Assembly (NCBI RefSeq): GCF_037975245.1
Contig: NC_092575.1
Coordinates: 28,233,341 to 28,297,340, forward strand
Source: Apostichopus japonicus
Lineage: Eukaryota > Echinodermata > Holothuroidea > Aspidochirotida > Stichopodidae
Direction: 5' to 3'
Length of the DNA stretch: 64,000 nucleotides
Shown: positions 45,601 through 60,600 of the stretch, in pieces
Layout of the letters: each line of letters starts with the position of its first letter
Position numbering within the stretch: the stretch's first letter is position 1
Position numbers and translations under genes: made by a program
Notes under the pieces: model-generated
Databases searched by the model: none
What the model was told of the DNA's origin: nothing
What the model saw: the letters and a program-made list of their open reading frames with translations, nothing else

Positions 45601-48600
45601 TGATTCCACTAAGATCATCACAACTTCTTTTTGAATCAGAAGTTTAAATATTTCTTACAGTTTTCAATGTAAACTTTCCATGCATTAATTTCTTCACAGC
45701 TGGTAATCCTTGTGACAGTTCCCCCTGTTTAGTAGGAGGGACCTGTACCTCTAGCGGCACCAGTTTCACCTGTAATTGCCCTAACTTCTTTACTGGACCG
45801 ACATGTGAAACTTTTACGCGTGAGTGTTCACTATGACAATACATCATTTTGCACTAGTTAACCTTAGGATTATGAGTTGATATATGAACAGTTGTATGGT
45901 AAGCAAGTAATTGCATCATTTTAAATGATATATATATTCCATTGTGATGGTTTGGAACAAGTGTTCCTAAATTTGTTTACTTTTAAAAATAATGACAGAC
46001 AGAAAACACCAGGTCTTTTCTTAATCAAGCTTGACTATGTTTAATTATATCTGACTCATGTCAGCTGGTGGACTACATTGTTGCTAAATATACGTTCGAA
46101 ACCTAGTGAGCATTAGTTATCTCCCAACCCATTAAGTTACCCTACTCTTCCCATGATTCCACTCATCTTATCACAACGTCATTTTACATCCATATTATAT
46201 TGTGTTTAAAGATTCCATGCGATTATTCCTTTACCATGATTTTCTTGCCATGATTCCACTAATATCATCACAACTTCTTTTTGAATCCCAAGTTTAAATA
46301 TTTCTTACAGTTTTCAAGGTAACTTTCCATGCATTAATTTCTTCACAGCTGGTAATCCTTGTGACAGTTCCCCCTGTTTAGCAGGAGGGACCTGTACTTC
46401 TAGCGGCACCAGTTTCACCTGTAATTGCCCTAACTTCTTTACTGGACCGACATGTGAAACTTTTACGAGTGTGTGTTCACTATGACAATATATAATTTTC
46501 ACTAGTTTACCTTAGGATAATGAGTTGATACATTAACTGTTGGATTGTAATCAAGTAATTGCATCATTTAAACTGATATATATTCCATTGTGATGATTTG
46601 GATTTTGAGTTCTATTTGTCTTTTTCCTTCTGGTTTCTTGAGGACACCTTTTGAGCCATTTTCCAAAGAAAATAAAAGTTAAACATTGTGAATCGAAATG
46701 ATCTTGAATGTTTTGCAACTCTACTGGATGTCATTACAGACCATTTGCATTGAAAGGAGTCTTTCTATGTTGACAGATGTTTGGAAATGTCCAGATTATC
46801 TTTCTCAGAAGAGGCATATATACTCAGGTCTTGATGTTCTTGACTCTGTTATATTAAATAACTCTTCATAAATTCTTGTGCATTGTTCATTTTAAGTTTA
46901 TCTCTTTTCTACCAGACCCTTGCATTAATCCCAATCCTTGCCAATCTGGTGGCACCTGTGACATAGATGCAACATCAGCTACTGGTTTTACTTGTCAATG
47001 TCCAGCTGGATTTGAAGGGAATCTTTGTCAAACTCAGATTGGTATGCTCACTGTAGCTATTTATAATTCAATCCTGAAATAACATAAATGAAGTGGGATT
47101 ACATGCTGATCTAATTACTTTCAAATTATACTGTTATGATTACTTTGTAACAATTGACAGTAAACCTGATGAAATTAAGATTAATGTTTTGAAGAATTCT
47201 TTACCAATTATTTTTTACAACATTACAAATTAAGCCATACAATTATTTGATCTTTTCCATTGTTTAACTTTTCCCAGTCAGTTTTCGAATATTTGTTTAC
47301 TTATAAACATAATTACAGACAGAAAACCTCCAGGTCTGTACTTAATCAAACTTGACTATGTTTAATTATATCTGACGCATGTCAGCTGGTGGACTACATT
47401 GTTGCTATATTTAAGTTCCAAACCTGTTGAACATTAGCTATTTAGCTGAAGTATGTTTAAGAACTGAACCTCCTGCCAGCATTCACTGAGTTGCATATTC
47501 TGAAAGTATAATCTCATGAATATTTGTATTTAAAATTATGCAAATTATTCAAAATGTAGATCAACATTTCATAGCTGGGGCCAGGGCTGCCAGCAGTCGA
47601 TCCTTGTAGCAGTAACCCTCGTCAGAACCAGGGCACATGTATTGGAATCGAGGGAATGTACACGTTTCTTTGTGAATAAGCACCTACTTTCTTTGGCAGC
47701 TGCTGTGAAATTTTTACATGTCAGTTTACACAAACATGGTACGGGACATGCTAAACTGTTTTAAACATGGGTTGAGACATGCTAAACTGTTACAAATATG
47801 ATTTGGGACATGCTAAACCGTTAAAAACATGGGTTGAAACATGTTAAACCGTTAAAAGCATGGGTTGGGACATGCTAAACAGTTAAAAACATGGGTTGGA
47901 ACGTGCTAAACCATCATGGGTTAAAACTTGCTAAACCGTTGAAAACATCGATTGGGACATGCTTAATCTTTAAAAACATGTGTTGGGACATGCTTAACCG
48001 TTACAAACATTGGTTGGCACATACTAAACCGTTAAAAACATGGGTTGGGACATGCTTAACCATTACAAACAAGGATTGGGACCTAGTAAACTGGTAAAAC
48101 ATGGGTTGAACATGCTAAACCATTAGAAACATGTGTTGGGACTTTCCTAAACGTTAAACACATGTGTTGGGAAATTCTAAACCGTTAAAAACATAAGTTG
48201 GGACACGCTAAACCATTACAAACATGGTGCACGGACTCACTACGTTTTGTTCTTTGACATTATTTTGTTTATGTTTCAGTCGACAGAAATCAAAATAAGA
48301 CTCTGACAGTACATGTTCGAATAGTAGCCAGGGTCCATGCATTTCTGACACAAAATGTACATCTCAGCATTGTCATCATCCTAACCTATTTCGGTTATGA
48401 TCAATTTACTATAAAGTCCTGTTATAATTGCATTCTTTGCTACAAAACTCATCACTTTGAACTGACAAACGGATAAATAATATGTTAGTAGCACCTAGGA
48501 GCACATCACATGACTATCCATGGTTGGTACGCTTCCCTACTATGAAGCGAGACCAGATCATACACATTATAATGCTTCCTATAGGTTGCAGCCACAACTA

Positions 48601-51600
48601 TATCTACGAGTTATCTTGCTGGTTCCGCCATTTTGTACACCTGGTTGAAAAGAGGCAATTGAGATTAAGTGTCTTGCCCGACGACACAACATAGTGTTCA
48701 GACCGGCCATAGCTCACAAGCCCATTGCCTTTAATACCCTCTCTATCAGCTCTGTCACCTCACCCTACCAAATCATTCAGTAATTTCACAGCACCAACTT
48801 GATCTCCCAGCCCATTAAGTTACCCTACTCTTCCCATAATTCCACTCATCTTATCACAATGTCTTTTTGCATCCATATTATTTTGTGTTAAAGGTTTCCA
48901 TACAATAATTCATTTACCATGATTTTCTTGCCATGATTCCACTAAGATCATCACAACTTCTTTTTGAATCAGAAGTTTAAATATTTCTTACAGTTTTCAA
49001 TGTAAACTTTCCATGCATTAATTTCTTCACAGCTGGTAATCCTTGTGACAGTTCCCCCTGTTTAGTAGGAGGGACCTGTACCTCTAGCGGCACCAGTTTC
49101 ACCTGTAATTGCCCTAACTTCTTTAATGGACCGACATGTGAAACTTTTACGCGTGAGTGTTCACTATGACAATACATCATTTTGCACTAGTTAACCTTAG
49201 GATTATGAGTTGATACATGAACAGTTGTATGGTAAGCAAGTAATTGCATCATTTTAAATGATATATATATTCCATTGTGATGGTTGGAACAGGTTTTCCT
49301 AAACTTTTTACTTTTAAGAATAATGACAGACAGAAAACACCAGGTCTTTTCTTAATCAAGCTTGACTCTGTTTAATTATATCTGACTCATGTCAGCTGGT
49401 GGACTACATTGTTGCTAAATATACGTTCGAAACCTAGTGAACATTAGTTATCTCCCAACCCATTAAGTTACCCTAGTCTTCCCATGATTCCACTCATCTT
49501 ATCACAACGTCATTTTGCATCCATATTATGTTGTGTTTAAAGATTCCACGCGATGATTCCTTTACCATGATTTTCTTGCCATGATTCCACTAATATCATG
49601 ACAACTTCTTTTTGAATCCCAAGTTTAAATATTTCTTACAGTTTTCAAGGTAAACTTTCTTCACAGCTGGTAATCCTTGTGACAGTTCCCCCTGTTTAGC
49701 AGGAGGGACCTGTACCTCTAGCGGCACCAGTTTCACCTGTAATTGCCCTAACTTCTTTTCTGGACCGACATGTGAATATTTTACGAGTGTGTGTTCACTA
49801 TGACAATATATTATTTTGCACTAGTTTACTTTAGGATTATGAGTTGATACATTAACTGTTGGATTGTAATCAAGTAATTGCATCATTTAAACTGATATAT
49901 ATTCCATTGTGATGATTTGGATTTTGAGTTCTATTTGTCTTTTTCCTTCTGGTTTCTTGCGGACACCTTTTGAGCCATTTTCCAAAGAAAATAAAAGTAA
50001 AAAATTGTGAATCGAAATGATCTTGAATGTTTTGCAACTCTACTGGATGTCATTACAGACCATTTGCATTGAAAGGAGTCTTTCTATGTTGACAGATGTT
50101 TGGAAATGTCCAGATTATCTTTCTCAGAAGAGGCATATATACTCAGGTCTTGATGTTCTTGACTCTGTTATATTAAATAACTCTTCATAAATTCTTGTGC
50201 ATTGTTCATTTTAAGTTTATCTCTTTTCTACCAGACCCTTGCATTAATCCCAATCCTTGCCAATCTGGTGGCACCTGTGACATAGACGCAACATCAGCTA
50301 CTGGTTTTACTTGTCAATGTCCAGCTGGATTTGGAGGGAATCTTTGTCAAACTCAGATTGGTATGCTCACTGTAGCTATTTATAATTCAATCCTGAAATA
50401 AGATAAATGAAGTGGGATTACATGCTGATTTAATTACTTTCAAATTATACTGTTATGATTACTTTGTAACAATTGACAGTAAACCTGATGAAATTAAGAT
50501 TAATGTTTTGAAGAATTCTTTACCAATTATTTTTTACAACATTACAAATTAAGCCATACAATTCTTTGATCTTTTCCATTGTTTAACTTTTCCCAGTCAG
50601 TTTTCGAATATTTGTTTACTTATAAAAATAATTACAGACAGAAAACCTCCAGGTCTGTACTTAATCAAACTTGACTATGTTTAATTATATCTGACTCATG
50701 TCAGCTGGTGGACTACATTGTTGCTATATTTAAGTTCCAAACCTGTTGAACATTAGCTATTTAGCTGAAGTATGTTTAAGAACTGAACCTCCTGCCAGCA
50801 TTCACTGAGTTGCATATTCTGAAAGTATAATCTCATGAATATTTGTATTTAAAATTATGCAAATTATTCAAAATGTAGATCAACATTTCATAGCTGGGGC
50901 CAGGGCTGCCAGCAGTCGATCCTTGTAGCAGTAACCCTTGTCAGAACCAGGGCACATGTATTGGAATCGAGGGAATGTACACGTTTCTTTGTGAATAAGC
51001 ACCTACTTTCTTTGGCAGCTGCTGTGAAATTTTTACATGTCAGTTTACACAAACATGGTACGGGACATGCTAAACTGTTTTAAACATGGGTTGAGACATG
51101 CTAAACTGTTACAAATATGATTTGGGACATGCTAAACCGTTAAAAACATGGGTTGAAACATGTTAAACCGTTAAAAGCATGGGTTGGGACATGCTAAACA
51201 GTTAAAAACATGGGTTGGGACGTGCTAAACCATCATGGGTTAAAACTTGCTAAACCGTTGAAAACATCGATTGGGACATGCTTAATCTTTAAAAACATGT
51301 GTTGGGACATGCTTAACCGTTACAAACATTGGTTGGCACATACTAAACCGTTAAAAACATGGGTTGGGACATGCTTAACCATTACAAACAAGGATTGGGA
51401 CCTAGTAAACTGGTAAAACATGGGTTGAACATGCTAAACCATTAGAAACATGTGTTGGGACTTTCTTAAACGTTAAACACATGTGTTGGGACATTCTAAA
51501 CTGTTAAAAACATAGGTTGGGACATGCTAAACCATTACAAACATGGTGCACGGACTCACTACGTTTTGTTCTTTGACATTATTTTGTTTATGTTTAAGTT

Positions 51601-54600
51601 GACAGAAATCAAAATAAGACTCTGACAGTACATGTTCGAATAGTAGCCAGGGTCCATGCATTTCTGACACAGAAGGTACATCTCAGCATTGTCATCATCC
51701 TAACCTATTTCGGTTCTTATCAATTTACTATAAAGTCCTGTTATAATTGCATTCTTTGCTACAAAACTCATCACTTTGAACTGACAAACGGATAAATAAT
51801 ATGTTAGTAGCACCTAGGAGCACATCACATGACTATCCATGGTTGGTACGCTTCCCTACTGTGAAGCGAGACCAGATCATACACATTATAATGCTTCCTA
51901 TAGGTTGCAGCCACAACTATATCTACGAGTTATCTTGCTGGTTCCGCCATTTTGTACACCTGGTTGAAAAGAGGCAATTGAGATTAAGTGTCTTGCCCGA
52001 CGACACAACATAGTGTTCAGACCGGCCATAGCTCACAAGCCCATTGCCTTTAATACCCTCTCTATCAGCTCTGTCACCTCACCCTACCAAATCATTCAGT
52101 AATTTCACAGCACCAACTTGATCTCCCAGCCCATTAAGTTACCCTACTCTTCCCATAATTCCACTCATCTTATCACAATGTCTTTTTGCATCCATATTAT
52201 TTTGTGTTAAAGGTTTCCATGCAATAATTCATTTACCATGATTTTCTTGCCATGATTCCACTAAGATCATCACAACTTCTTTTTGAATCAGAAGTTTAAA
52301 TATTTCTTACAGTTTTCAATGTAAACTTTCCATGCATTAATTTCTTCACAGCTGGTAATCCTTGTGACAGTTCCCCCTGTTTAGTAGGAGGGACCTGTAC
52401 CTCTAGCGGCACCAGTTTCACCTGTAATTGCCCTAACTTCTTTACTGGACCGACATGTGAAACTTTTACGCGTGAGTGTTCACTATGACAATACATCATT
52501 TTGCACTAGTTAACCTTAGGATTATGAGTTGATATATGAACAGTTGTATGGTAAGCAAGTAATTGCATCATTTTAAATGATATATATATTCCATTGTGAT
52601 GGTTTGGAACAAGTGTTCCTAAATTTGTTTACTTTTAAAAATAATGACAGACAGAAAACACCAGGTCTTTTCTTAATCAAGCTTGACTATGTTTAATTAT
52701 ATCTGACTCATGTCAGCTGGTGGACTACATTGTTGCTAAATATACGTTCGAAACCTAGTGAGCATTAGTTATCTCCCAACCCATTAAGTTACCCTACTCT
52801 TCCCATGATTCCACTCATCTTATCACAACGTCATTTTACATCCATATTATATTGTGTTTAAAGATTCCATGCGATTATTCCTTTACCATGATTTTCTTGC
52901 CATGATTCCACTAATATCATCACAACTTCTTTTTGAATCCCAAGTTTAAATATTTCTTACAGTTTTCAAGGTAACTTTCCATGCATTAATTTCTTCACAG
53001 CTGGTAATCCTTGTGACAGTTCCCCCTGTTTAGCAGGAGGGACCTGTACTTCTAGCGGCACCAGTTTCACCTGTAATTGCCCTAACTTCTTTACTGGACC
53101 GACATGTGAAACTTTTACGAGTGTGTGTTCACTATGACAATATATAATTTTCACTAGTTTACCTTAGGATAATGAGTTGATACATTAACTGTTGGATTGT
53201 AATCAAGTAATTGCATCATTTAAACTGATATATATTCCATTGTGATGATTTGGATTTTGAGTTCTATTTGTCTTTTTCCTTCTGGTTTCTTGAGGACACC
53301 TTTTGAGCCATTTTCCAAAGAAAATAAAAGTTAAACATTGTGAATCGAAATGATCTTGAATGTTTTGCAACTCTACTGGATGTCATTACAGACCATTTGC
53401 ATTGAAAGGAGTCTTTCTATGTTGACAGATGTTTGGAAATGTCCAGATTATCTTTCTCAGAAGAGGCATATATACTCAGGTCTTGATGTTCTTGACTCTG
53501 TTATATTAAATAACTCTTCATAAATTCTTGTGCATTGTTCATTTTAAGTTTATCTCTTTTCTACCAGACCCTTGCATTAATCCCAATCCTTGCCAATCTG
53601 GTGGCACCTGTGACATAGATGCAACATCAGCTACTGGTTTTACTTGTCAATGTCCAGCTGGATTTGAAGGGAATCTTTGTCAAACTCAGATTGGTATGCT
53701 CACTGTAGCTATTTATAATTCAATCCTGAAATAACATAAATGAAGTGGGATTACATGCTGATCTAATTACTTTCAAATTATACTGTTATGATTACTTTGT
53801 AACAATTGACAGTAAACCTGATGAAATTAAGATTAATGTTTTGAAGAATTCTTTACCAATTATTTTTTACAACATTACAAATTAAGCCATACAATTATTT
53901 GATCTTTTCCATTGTTTAACTTTTCCCAGTCAGTTTTCGAATATTTGTTTACTTATAAACATAATTACAGACAGAAAACCTCCAGGTCTGTACTTAATCA
54001 AACTTGACTATGTTTAATTATATCTGACGCATGTCAGCTGGTGGACTACATTGTTGCTATATTTAAGTTCCAAACCTGTTGAACATTAGCTATTTAGCTG
54101 AAGTATGTTTAAGAACTGAACCTCCTGCCAGCATTCACTGAGTTGCATATTCTGAAAGTATAATCTCATGAATATTTGTATTTAAAATTATGCAAATTAT
54201 TCAAAATGTAGATCAACATTTCATAGCTGGGGCCAGGGCTGCCAGCAGTCGATCCTTGTAGCAGTAACCCTCGTCAGAACCAGGGCACATGTATTGGAAT
54301 CGAGGGAATGTACACGTTTCTTTGTGAATAAGCACCTACTTTCTTTGGCAGCTGCTGTGAAATTTTTACATGTCAGTTTACACAAACATGGTACGGGACA
54401 TGCTAAACTGTTTTAAACATGGGTTGAGACATGCTAAACTGTTACAAATATGATTTGGGACATGCTAAACCGTTAAAAACATGGGTTGAAACATGTTAAA
54501 CCGTTAAAAGCATGGGTTGGGACATGCTAAACAGTTAAAAACATGGGTTGGAACGTGCTAAACCATCATGGGTTAAAACTTGCTAAACCGTTGAAAACAT

Positions 54601-57600
54601 CGATTGGGACATGCTTAATCTTTAAAAACATGTGTTGGGACATGCTTAACCGTTACAAACATTGGTTGGCACATACTAAACCGTTAAAAACATGGGTTGG
54701 GACATGCTTAACCATTACAAACAAGGATTGGGACCTAGTAAACTGGTAAAACATGGGTTGAACATGCTAAACCATTAGAAACATGTGTTGGGACTTTCCT
54801 AAACGTTAAACACATGTGTTGGGAAATTCTAAACCGTTAAAAACATAAGTTGGGACACGCTAAACCATTACAAACATGGTGCACGGACTCACTACGTTTT
54901 GTTCTTTGACATTATTTTGTTTATGTTTCAGTCGACAGAAATCAAAATAAGACTCTGACAGTACATGTTCGAATAGTAGCCAGGGTCCATGCATTTCTGA
55001 CACAAAATGTACATCTCAGCATTGTCATCATCCTAACCTATTTCGGTTATGATCAATTTACTATAAAGTCCTGTTATAATTGCATTCTTTGCTACAAAAC
55101 TCATCACTTTGAACTGACAAACGGATAAATAATATGTTAGTAGCACCTAGGAGCACATCACATGACTATCCATGGTTGGTACGCTTCCCTACTATGAAGC
55201 GAGACCAGATCATACACATTATAATGCTTCCTATAGGTTGCAGCCACAACTATATCTACGAGTTATCTTGCTGGTTCCGCCATTTTGTACACCTGGTTGA
55301 AAAGAGGCAATTGAGATTAAGTGTCTTGCCCGACGACACAACATAGTGTTCAGACCGGCCATAGCTCACAAGCCCATTGCCTTTAATACCCTCTCTATCA
55401 GCTCTGTCACCTCACCCTACCAAATCATTCAGTAATTTCACAGCACCAACTTGATCTCCCAGCCCATTAAGTTACCCTACTCTTCCCATAATTCCACTCA
55501 TCTTATCACAATGTCTTTTTGCATCCATATTATTTTGTGTTAAAGGTTTCCATACAATAATTCATTTACCATGATTTTCTTGCCATGATTCCACTAAGAT
55601 CATCACAACTTCTTTTTGAATCAGAAGTTTAAATATTTCTTACAGTTTTCAATGTAAACTTTCCATGCATTAATTTCTTCACAGCTGGTAATCCTTGTGA
55701 CAGTTCCCCCTGTTTAGTAGGAGGGACCTGTACCTCTAGCGGCACCAGTTTCACCTGTAATTGCCCTAACTTCTTTAATGGACCGACATGTGAAACTTTT
55801 ACGCGTGAGTGTTCACTATGACAATACATCATTTTGCACTAGTTAACCTTAGGATTATGAGTTGATACATGAACAGTTGTATGGTAAGCAAGTAATTGCA
55901 TCATTTTAAATGATATATATATTCCATTGTGATGGTTGGAACAGGTTTTCCTAAACTTTTTACTTTTAAGAATAATGACAGACAGAAAACACCAGGTCTT
56001 TTCTTAATCAAGCTTGACTCTGTTTAATTATATCTGACTCATGTCAGCTGGTGGACTACATTGTTGCTAAATATACGTTCGAAACCTAGTGAACATTAGT
56101 TATCTCCCAACCCATTAAGTTACCCTAGTCTTCCCATGATTCCACTCATCTTATCACAACGTCATTTTGCATCCATATTATGTTGTGTTTAAAGATTCCA
56201 CGCGATGATTCCTTTACCATGATTTTCTTGCCATGATTCCACTAATATCATGACAACTTCTTTTTGAATCCCAAGTTTAAATATTTCTTACAGTTTTCAA
56301 GGTAAACTTTCTTCACAGCTGGTAATCCTTGTGACAGTTCCCCCTGTTTAGCAGGAGGGACCTGTACCTCTAGCGGCACCAGTTTCACCTGTAATTGCCC
56401 TAACTTCTTTTCTGGACCGACATGTGAATATTTTACGAGTGTGTGTTCACTATGACAATATATTATTTTGCACTAGTTTACTTTAGGATTATGAGTTGAT
56501 ACATTAACTGTTGGATTGTAATCAAGTAATTGCATCATTTAAACTGATATATATTCCATTGTGATGATTTGGATTTTGAGTTCTATTTGTCTTTTTCCTT
56601 CTGGTTTCTTGCGGACACCTTTTGAGCCATTTTCCAAAGAAAATAAAAGTAAAAAATTGTGAATCGAAATGATCTTGAATGTTTTGCAACTCTACTGGAT
56701 GTCATTACAGACCATTTGCATTGAAAGGAGTCTTTCTATGTTGACAGATGTTTGGAAATGTCCAGATTATCTTTCTCAGAAGAGGCATATATACTCAGGT
56801 CTTGATGTTCTTGACTCTGTTATATTAAATAACTCTTCATAAATTCTTGTGCATTGTTCATTTTAAGTTTATCTCTTTTCTACCAGACCCTTGCATTAAT
56901 CCCAATCCTTGCCAATCTGGTGGCACCTGTGACATAGACGCAACATCAGCTACTGGTTTTACTTGTCAATGTCCAGCTGGATTTGGAGGGAATCTTTGTC
57001 AAACTCAGATTGGTATGCTCACTGTAGCTATTTATAATTCAATCCTGAAATAAGATAAATGAAGTGGGATTACATGCTGATTTAATTACTTTCAAATTAT
57101 ACTGTTATGATTACTTTGTAACAATTGACAGTAAACCTGATGAAATTAAGATTAATGTTTTGAAGAATTCTTTACCAATTATTTTTTACAACATTACAAA
57201 TTAAGCCATACAATTCTTTGATCTTTTCCATTGTTTAACTTTTCCCAGTCAGTTTTCGAATATTTGTTTACTTATAAAAATAATTACAGACAGAAAACCT
57301 CCAGGTCTGTACTTAATCAAACTTGACTATGTTTAATTATATCTGACTCATGTCAGCTGGTGGACTACATTGTTGCTATATTTAAGTTCCAAACCTGTTG
57401 AACATTAGCTATTTAGCTGAAGTATGTTTAAGAACTGAACCTCCTGCCAGCATTCACTGAGTTGCATATTCTGAAAGTATAATCTCATGAATATTTGTAT
57501 TTAAAATTATGCAAATTATTCAAAATGTAGATCAACATTTCATAGCTGGGGCCAGGGCTGCCAGCAGTCGATCCTTGTAGCAGTAACCCTTGTCAGAACC

Positions 57601-60600
57601 AGGGCACATGTATTGGAATCGAGGGAATGTACACGTTTCTTTGTGAATAAGCACCTACTTTCTTTGGCAGCTGCTGTGAAATTTTTACATGTCAGTTTAC
57701 ACAAACATGGTACGGGACATGCTAAACTGTTTTAAACATGGGTTGAGACATGCTAAACTGTTACAAATATGATTTGGGACATGCTAAACCGTTAAAAACA
57801 TGGGTTGAAACATGTTAAACCGTTAAAAGCATGGGTTGGGACATGCTAAACAGTTAAAAACATGGGTTGGGACGTGCTAAACCATCATGGGTTAAAACTT
57901 GCTAAACCGTTGAAAACATCGATTGGGACATGCTTAATCTTTAAAAACATGTGTTGGGACATGCTTAACCGTTACAAACATTGGTTGGCACATACTAAAC
58001 CGTTAAAAACATGGGTTGGGACATGCTTAACCATTACAAACAAGGATTGGGACCTAGTAAACTGGTAAAACATGGGTTGAACATGCTAAACCATTAGAAA
58101 CATGTGTTGGGACTTTCTTAAACGTTAAACACATGTGTTGGGACATTCTAAACTGTTAAAAACATAGGTTGGGACATGCTAAACCATTACAAACATGGTG
58201 CACGGACTCACTACGTTTTGTTCTTTGACATTATTTTGTTTATGTTTAAGTTGACAGAAATCAAAATAAGACTCTGACAGTACATGTTCGAATAGTAGCC
58301 AGGGTCCATGCATTTCTGACACAGAAGGTACATCTCAGCATTGTCATCATCCTAACCTATTTCGGTTCTTATCAATTTACTATAAAGTCCTGTTATAATT
58401 GCATTCTTTGCTACAAAACTCATCACTTTGAACTGACAAACGGATAAATAATATGTTAGTAGCACCTAGGAGCACATCACATGACTATCCATGGTTGGTA
58501 CGCTTCCCTACTGTGAAGCGAGACCAGATCATACACATTATAATGCTTCCTATAGGTTGCAGCCACAACTATATCTACGAGTTATCTTGCTGGTTCCGCC
58601 ATTTTGTACACCTGGTTGAAAAGAGGCAATTGAGATTAAGTGTCTTGCCCGACGACACAACATAGTGTTCAGACCGGCCATAGCTCACAAGCCCATTGCC
58701 TTTAATACCCTCTCTATCAGCTCTGTCACCTCACCCTACCAAATCATTCAGTAATTTCACAGCACCAACTTGATCTCCCAGCCCATTAAGTTACCCTACT
58801 CTTCCCATAATTCCACTCATCTTATCACAATGTCTTTTTGCATCCATATTATTTTGTGTTAAAGGTTTCCATACAATAATTCATTTACCATGATTTTCTT
58901 GCCATGATTCCACTAAGATCATCACAACTTCTTTTTGAATCAGAAGTTTAAATATTTCTTACAGTTTTCAATGTAAACTTTCCATGCATTAATTTCTTCA
59001 CAGCTGGTAATCCTTGTGACAGTTCCCCCTGTTTAGTAGGAGGGACCTGTACCTCTAGCGGCACCAGTTTCACCTGTAATTGCCCTAACTTCTTTACTGG
59101 ACCGACATGTGAAACTTTTACGCGTGAGTGTTCACTATGACAATACATCATTTTGCACTAGTTAACCTTAGGATTATGAGTTGATACATGAACAGTTGTA
59201 TGGTAAGCAAGTAATTGCATCATTTTAAATGATATATATATTCCATTGTGATGGTTGGAACAGGTTTTCCTAAACTTTTTACTTTTAAGAATAATGACAG
59301 ACAGAAAACACCAGGTCTTTTCTTAATCAAGCTTGACTCTGTTTAATTATATCTGACTCATGTCAGCTGGTGGACTACATTGTTGCTAAATATACGTTCG
59401 AAACCTAGTGAACATTAGTTATCTCCCAACCCATTAAGTTACCCTAGTCTTCCCATGATTCCACTCATCTTATCACAACGTCATTTTGCATCCATATTAT
59501 GTTGTGTTTAAAGATTCCACGCGATGATTCCTTTACCATGATTTTCTTGCCATGATTCCACTAATATCATGACAACTTCTTTTTGAATCCCAAGTTTAAA
59601 TATTTCTTACAGTTTTCAAGGTAAACTTTCTTCACAGCTGGTAATCCTTGTGACAGTTCCCCATGTTTAGCAGGAGGGACCTGTACCTCTAGCGGCACCA
59701 GTTTCACCTGTAATTGCCCTAACTTCTTTTCTGGACCGACATGTGAAACTTTTACGAGTGAGTGTTCACTATGACAATATATTATTTTGCACTAGTTAAC
59801 CTTAGGATTATGAGTTGATACATTAACTGTTGTATTGTAATCAGTAATTGCATCATTTAAACTGATATATATTTCATTGTGATGATTTGGATTTTGAGTT
59901 CTATTTGTCTTTTTCCTTCTGGTTTCTTGCGGACACCTTTTGAGCCATTTTCCAAAGAAAAGAAAAGTTGAAAATTGTGAATCAAAATTATCTTGAATTT
60001 TTTTGGAACTCTACTGGATGTCATTACAGACCATTTGCATTAAAAGGAGTCTTTCTATGTTGACAGATGGTTGGAAATGTCCAGATTATCTATTTCAGAA
60101 GAGGCGAATATACACAGGTCTTGATGTTCTTGACTCTGTTATATTAAATAACTCTTCATAAATTCTTCTGTATTGTTTATTTTAAGTTGATCTTGTTTCT
60201 ACCAGACCCTTGCGTTAATCCCAATCCTTGCCAGTCTGGTGGCATCTGTGAGGTGGACGCAACATCAGCTACTGGTTTTACTTGTCAATGTCCAGCTGGA
60301 TTTGGAGGGAATTTTTGTCAGACTCAGATTGGTATGTTCATTGTAGCTATTTATTTCAATCCCGAAATAAGATAAATGAAGTGGGATTTCATGCTGATTT
60401 AATTACTTTCAAATTATACTGTTTTGACTCATTATTTTTTACAACATAACATATTTAGCCATACATTTCTTCGTTCTATTCCATTGTTTAACTTTTCCCA
60501 GTCAGTTTTTGAATATTTGTTTACTTAAAAAATAAATACAGACAGAAAACCTCCAGTCTGTACATAGTCAAGCTTGACTATTGTTAAGACCCGGATCTCT

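Larger units (their letters stand above)
40264..46915 (+). repeat. Higher-order repeat copy 1 (6652 bp)
   Basis: A dimer of cassettes 'odd' (3319 bp) and 'even' (3333 bp); the 14-base difference is CCATGCATTAATTT just before the A2 acceptor in the even cassette. It differs from copies 2 and 3 at a few sites in the odd cassette (for example GTGAAG versus ATGAAG near 41891, and Thr versus Asn in A1). Confidence 0.95.
46916..53567 (+). repeat. Higher-order repeat copy 2 (6652 bp)
   Basis: Same dimer as copy 1. It shares with copy 3 the private changes ACTATGAAGCG, GGGAAATTC and the Asn variant of A1, so copies 2 and 3 are the most recent pair. Confidence 0.95.
53568..58870 (+). repeat. Higher-order repeat copy 3, chimeric at its right end
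   Basis: Follows copy 2 closely, but between about 58370 (even-type CGGTTCTTATC) and 58871 (odd-type CCATACAATAAT) it switches from even to odd cassette sequence. The 14-base insert is therefore missing before A2f. Confidence 0.85.
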
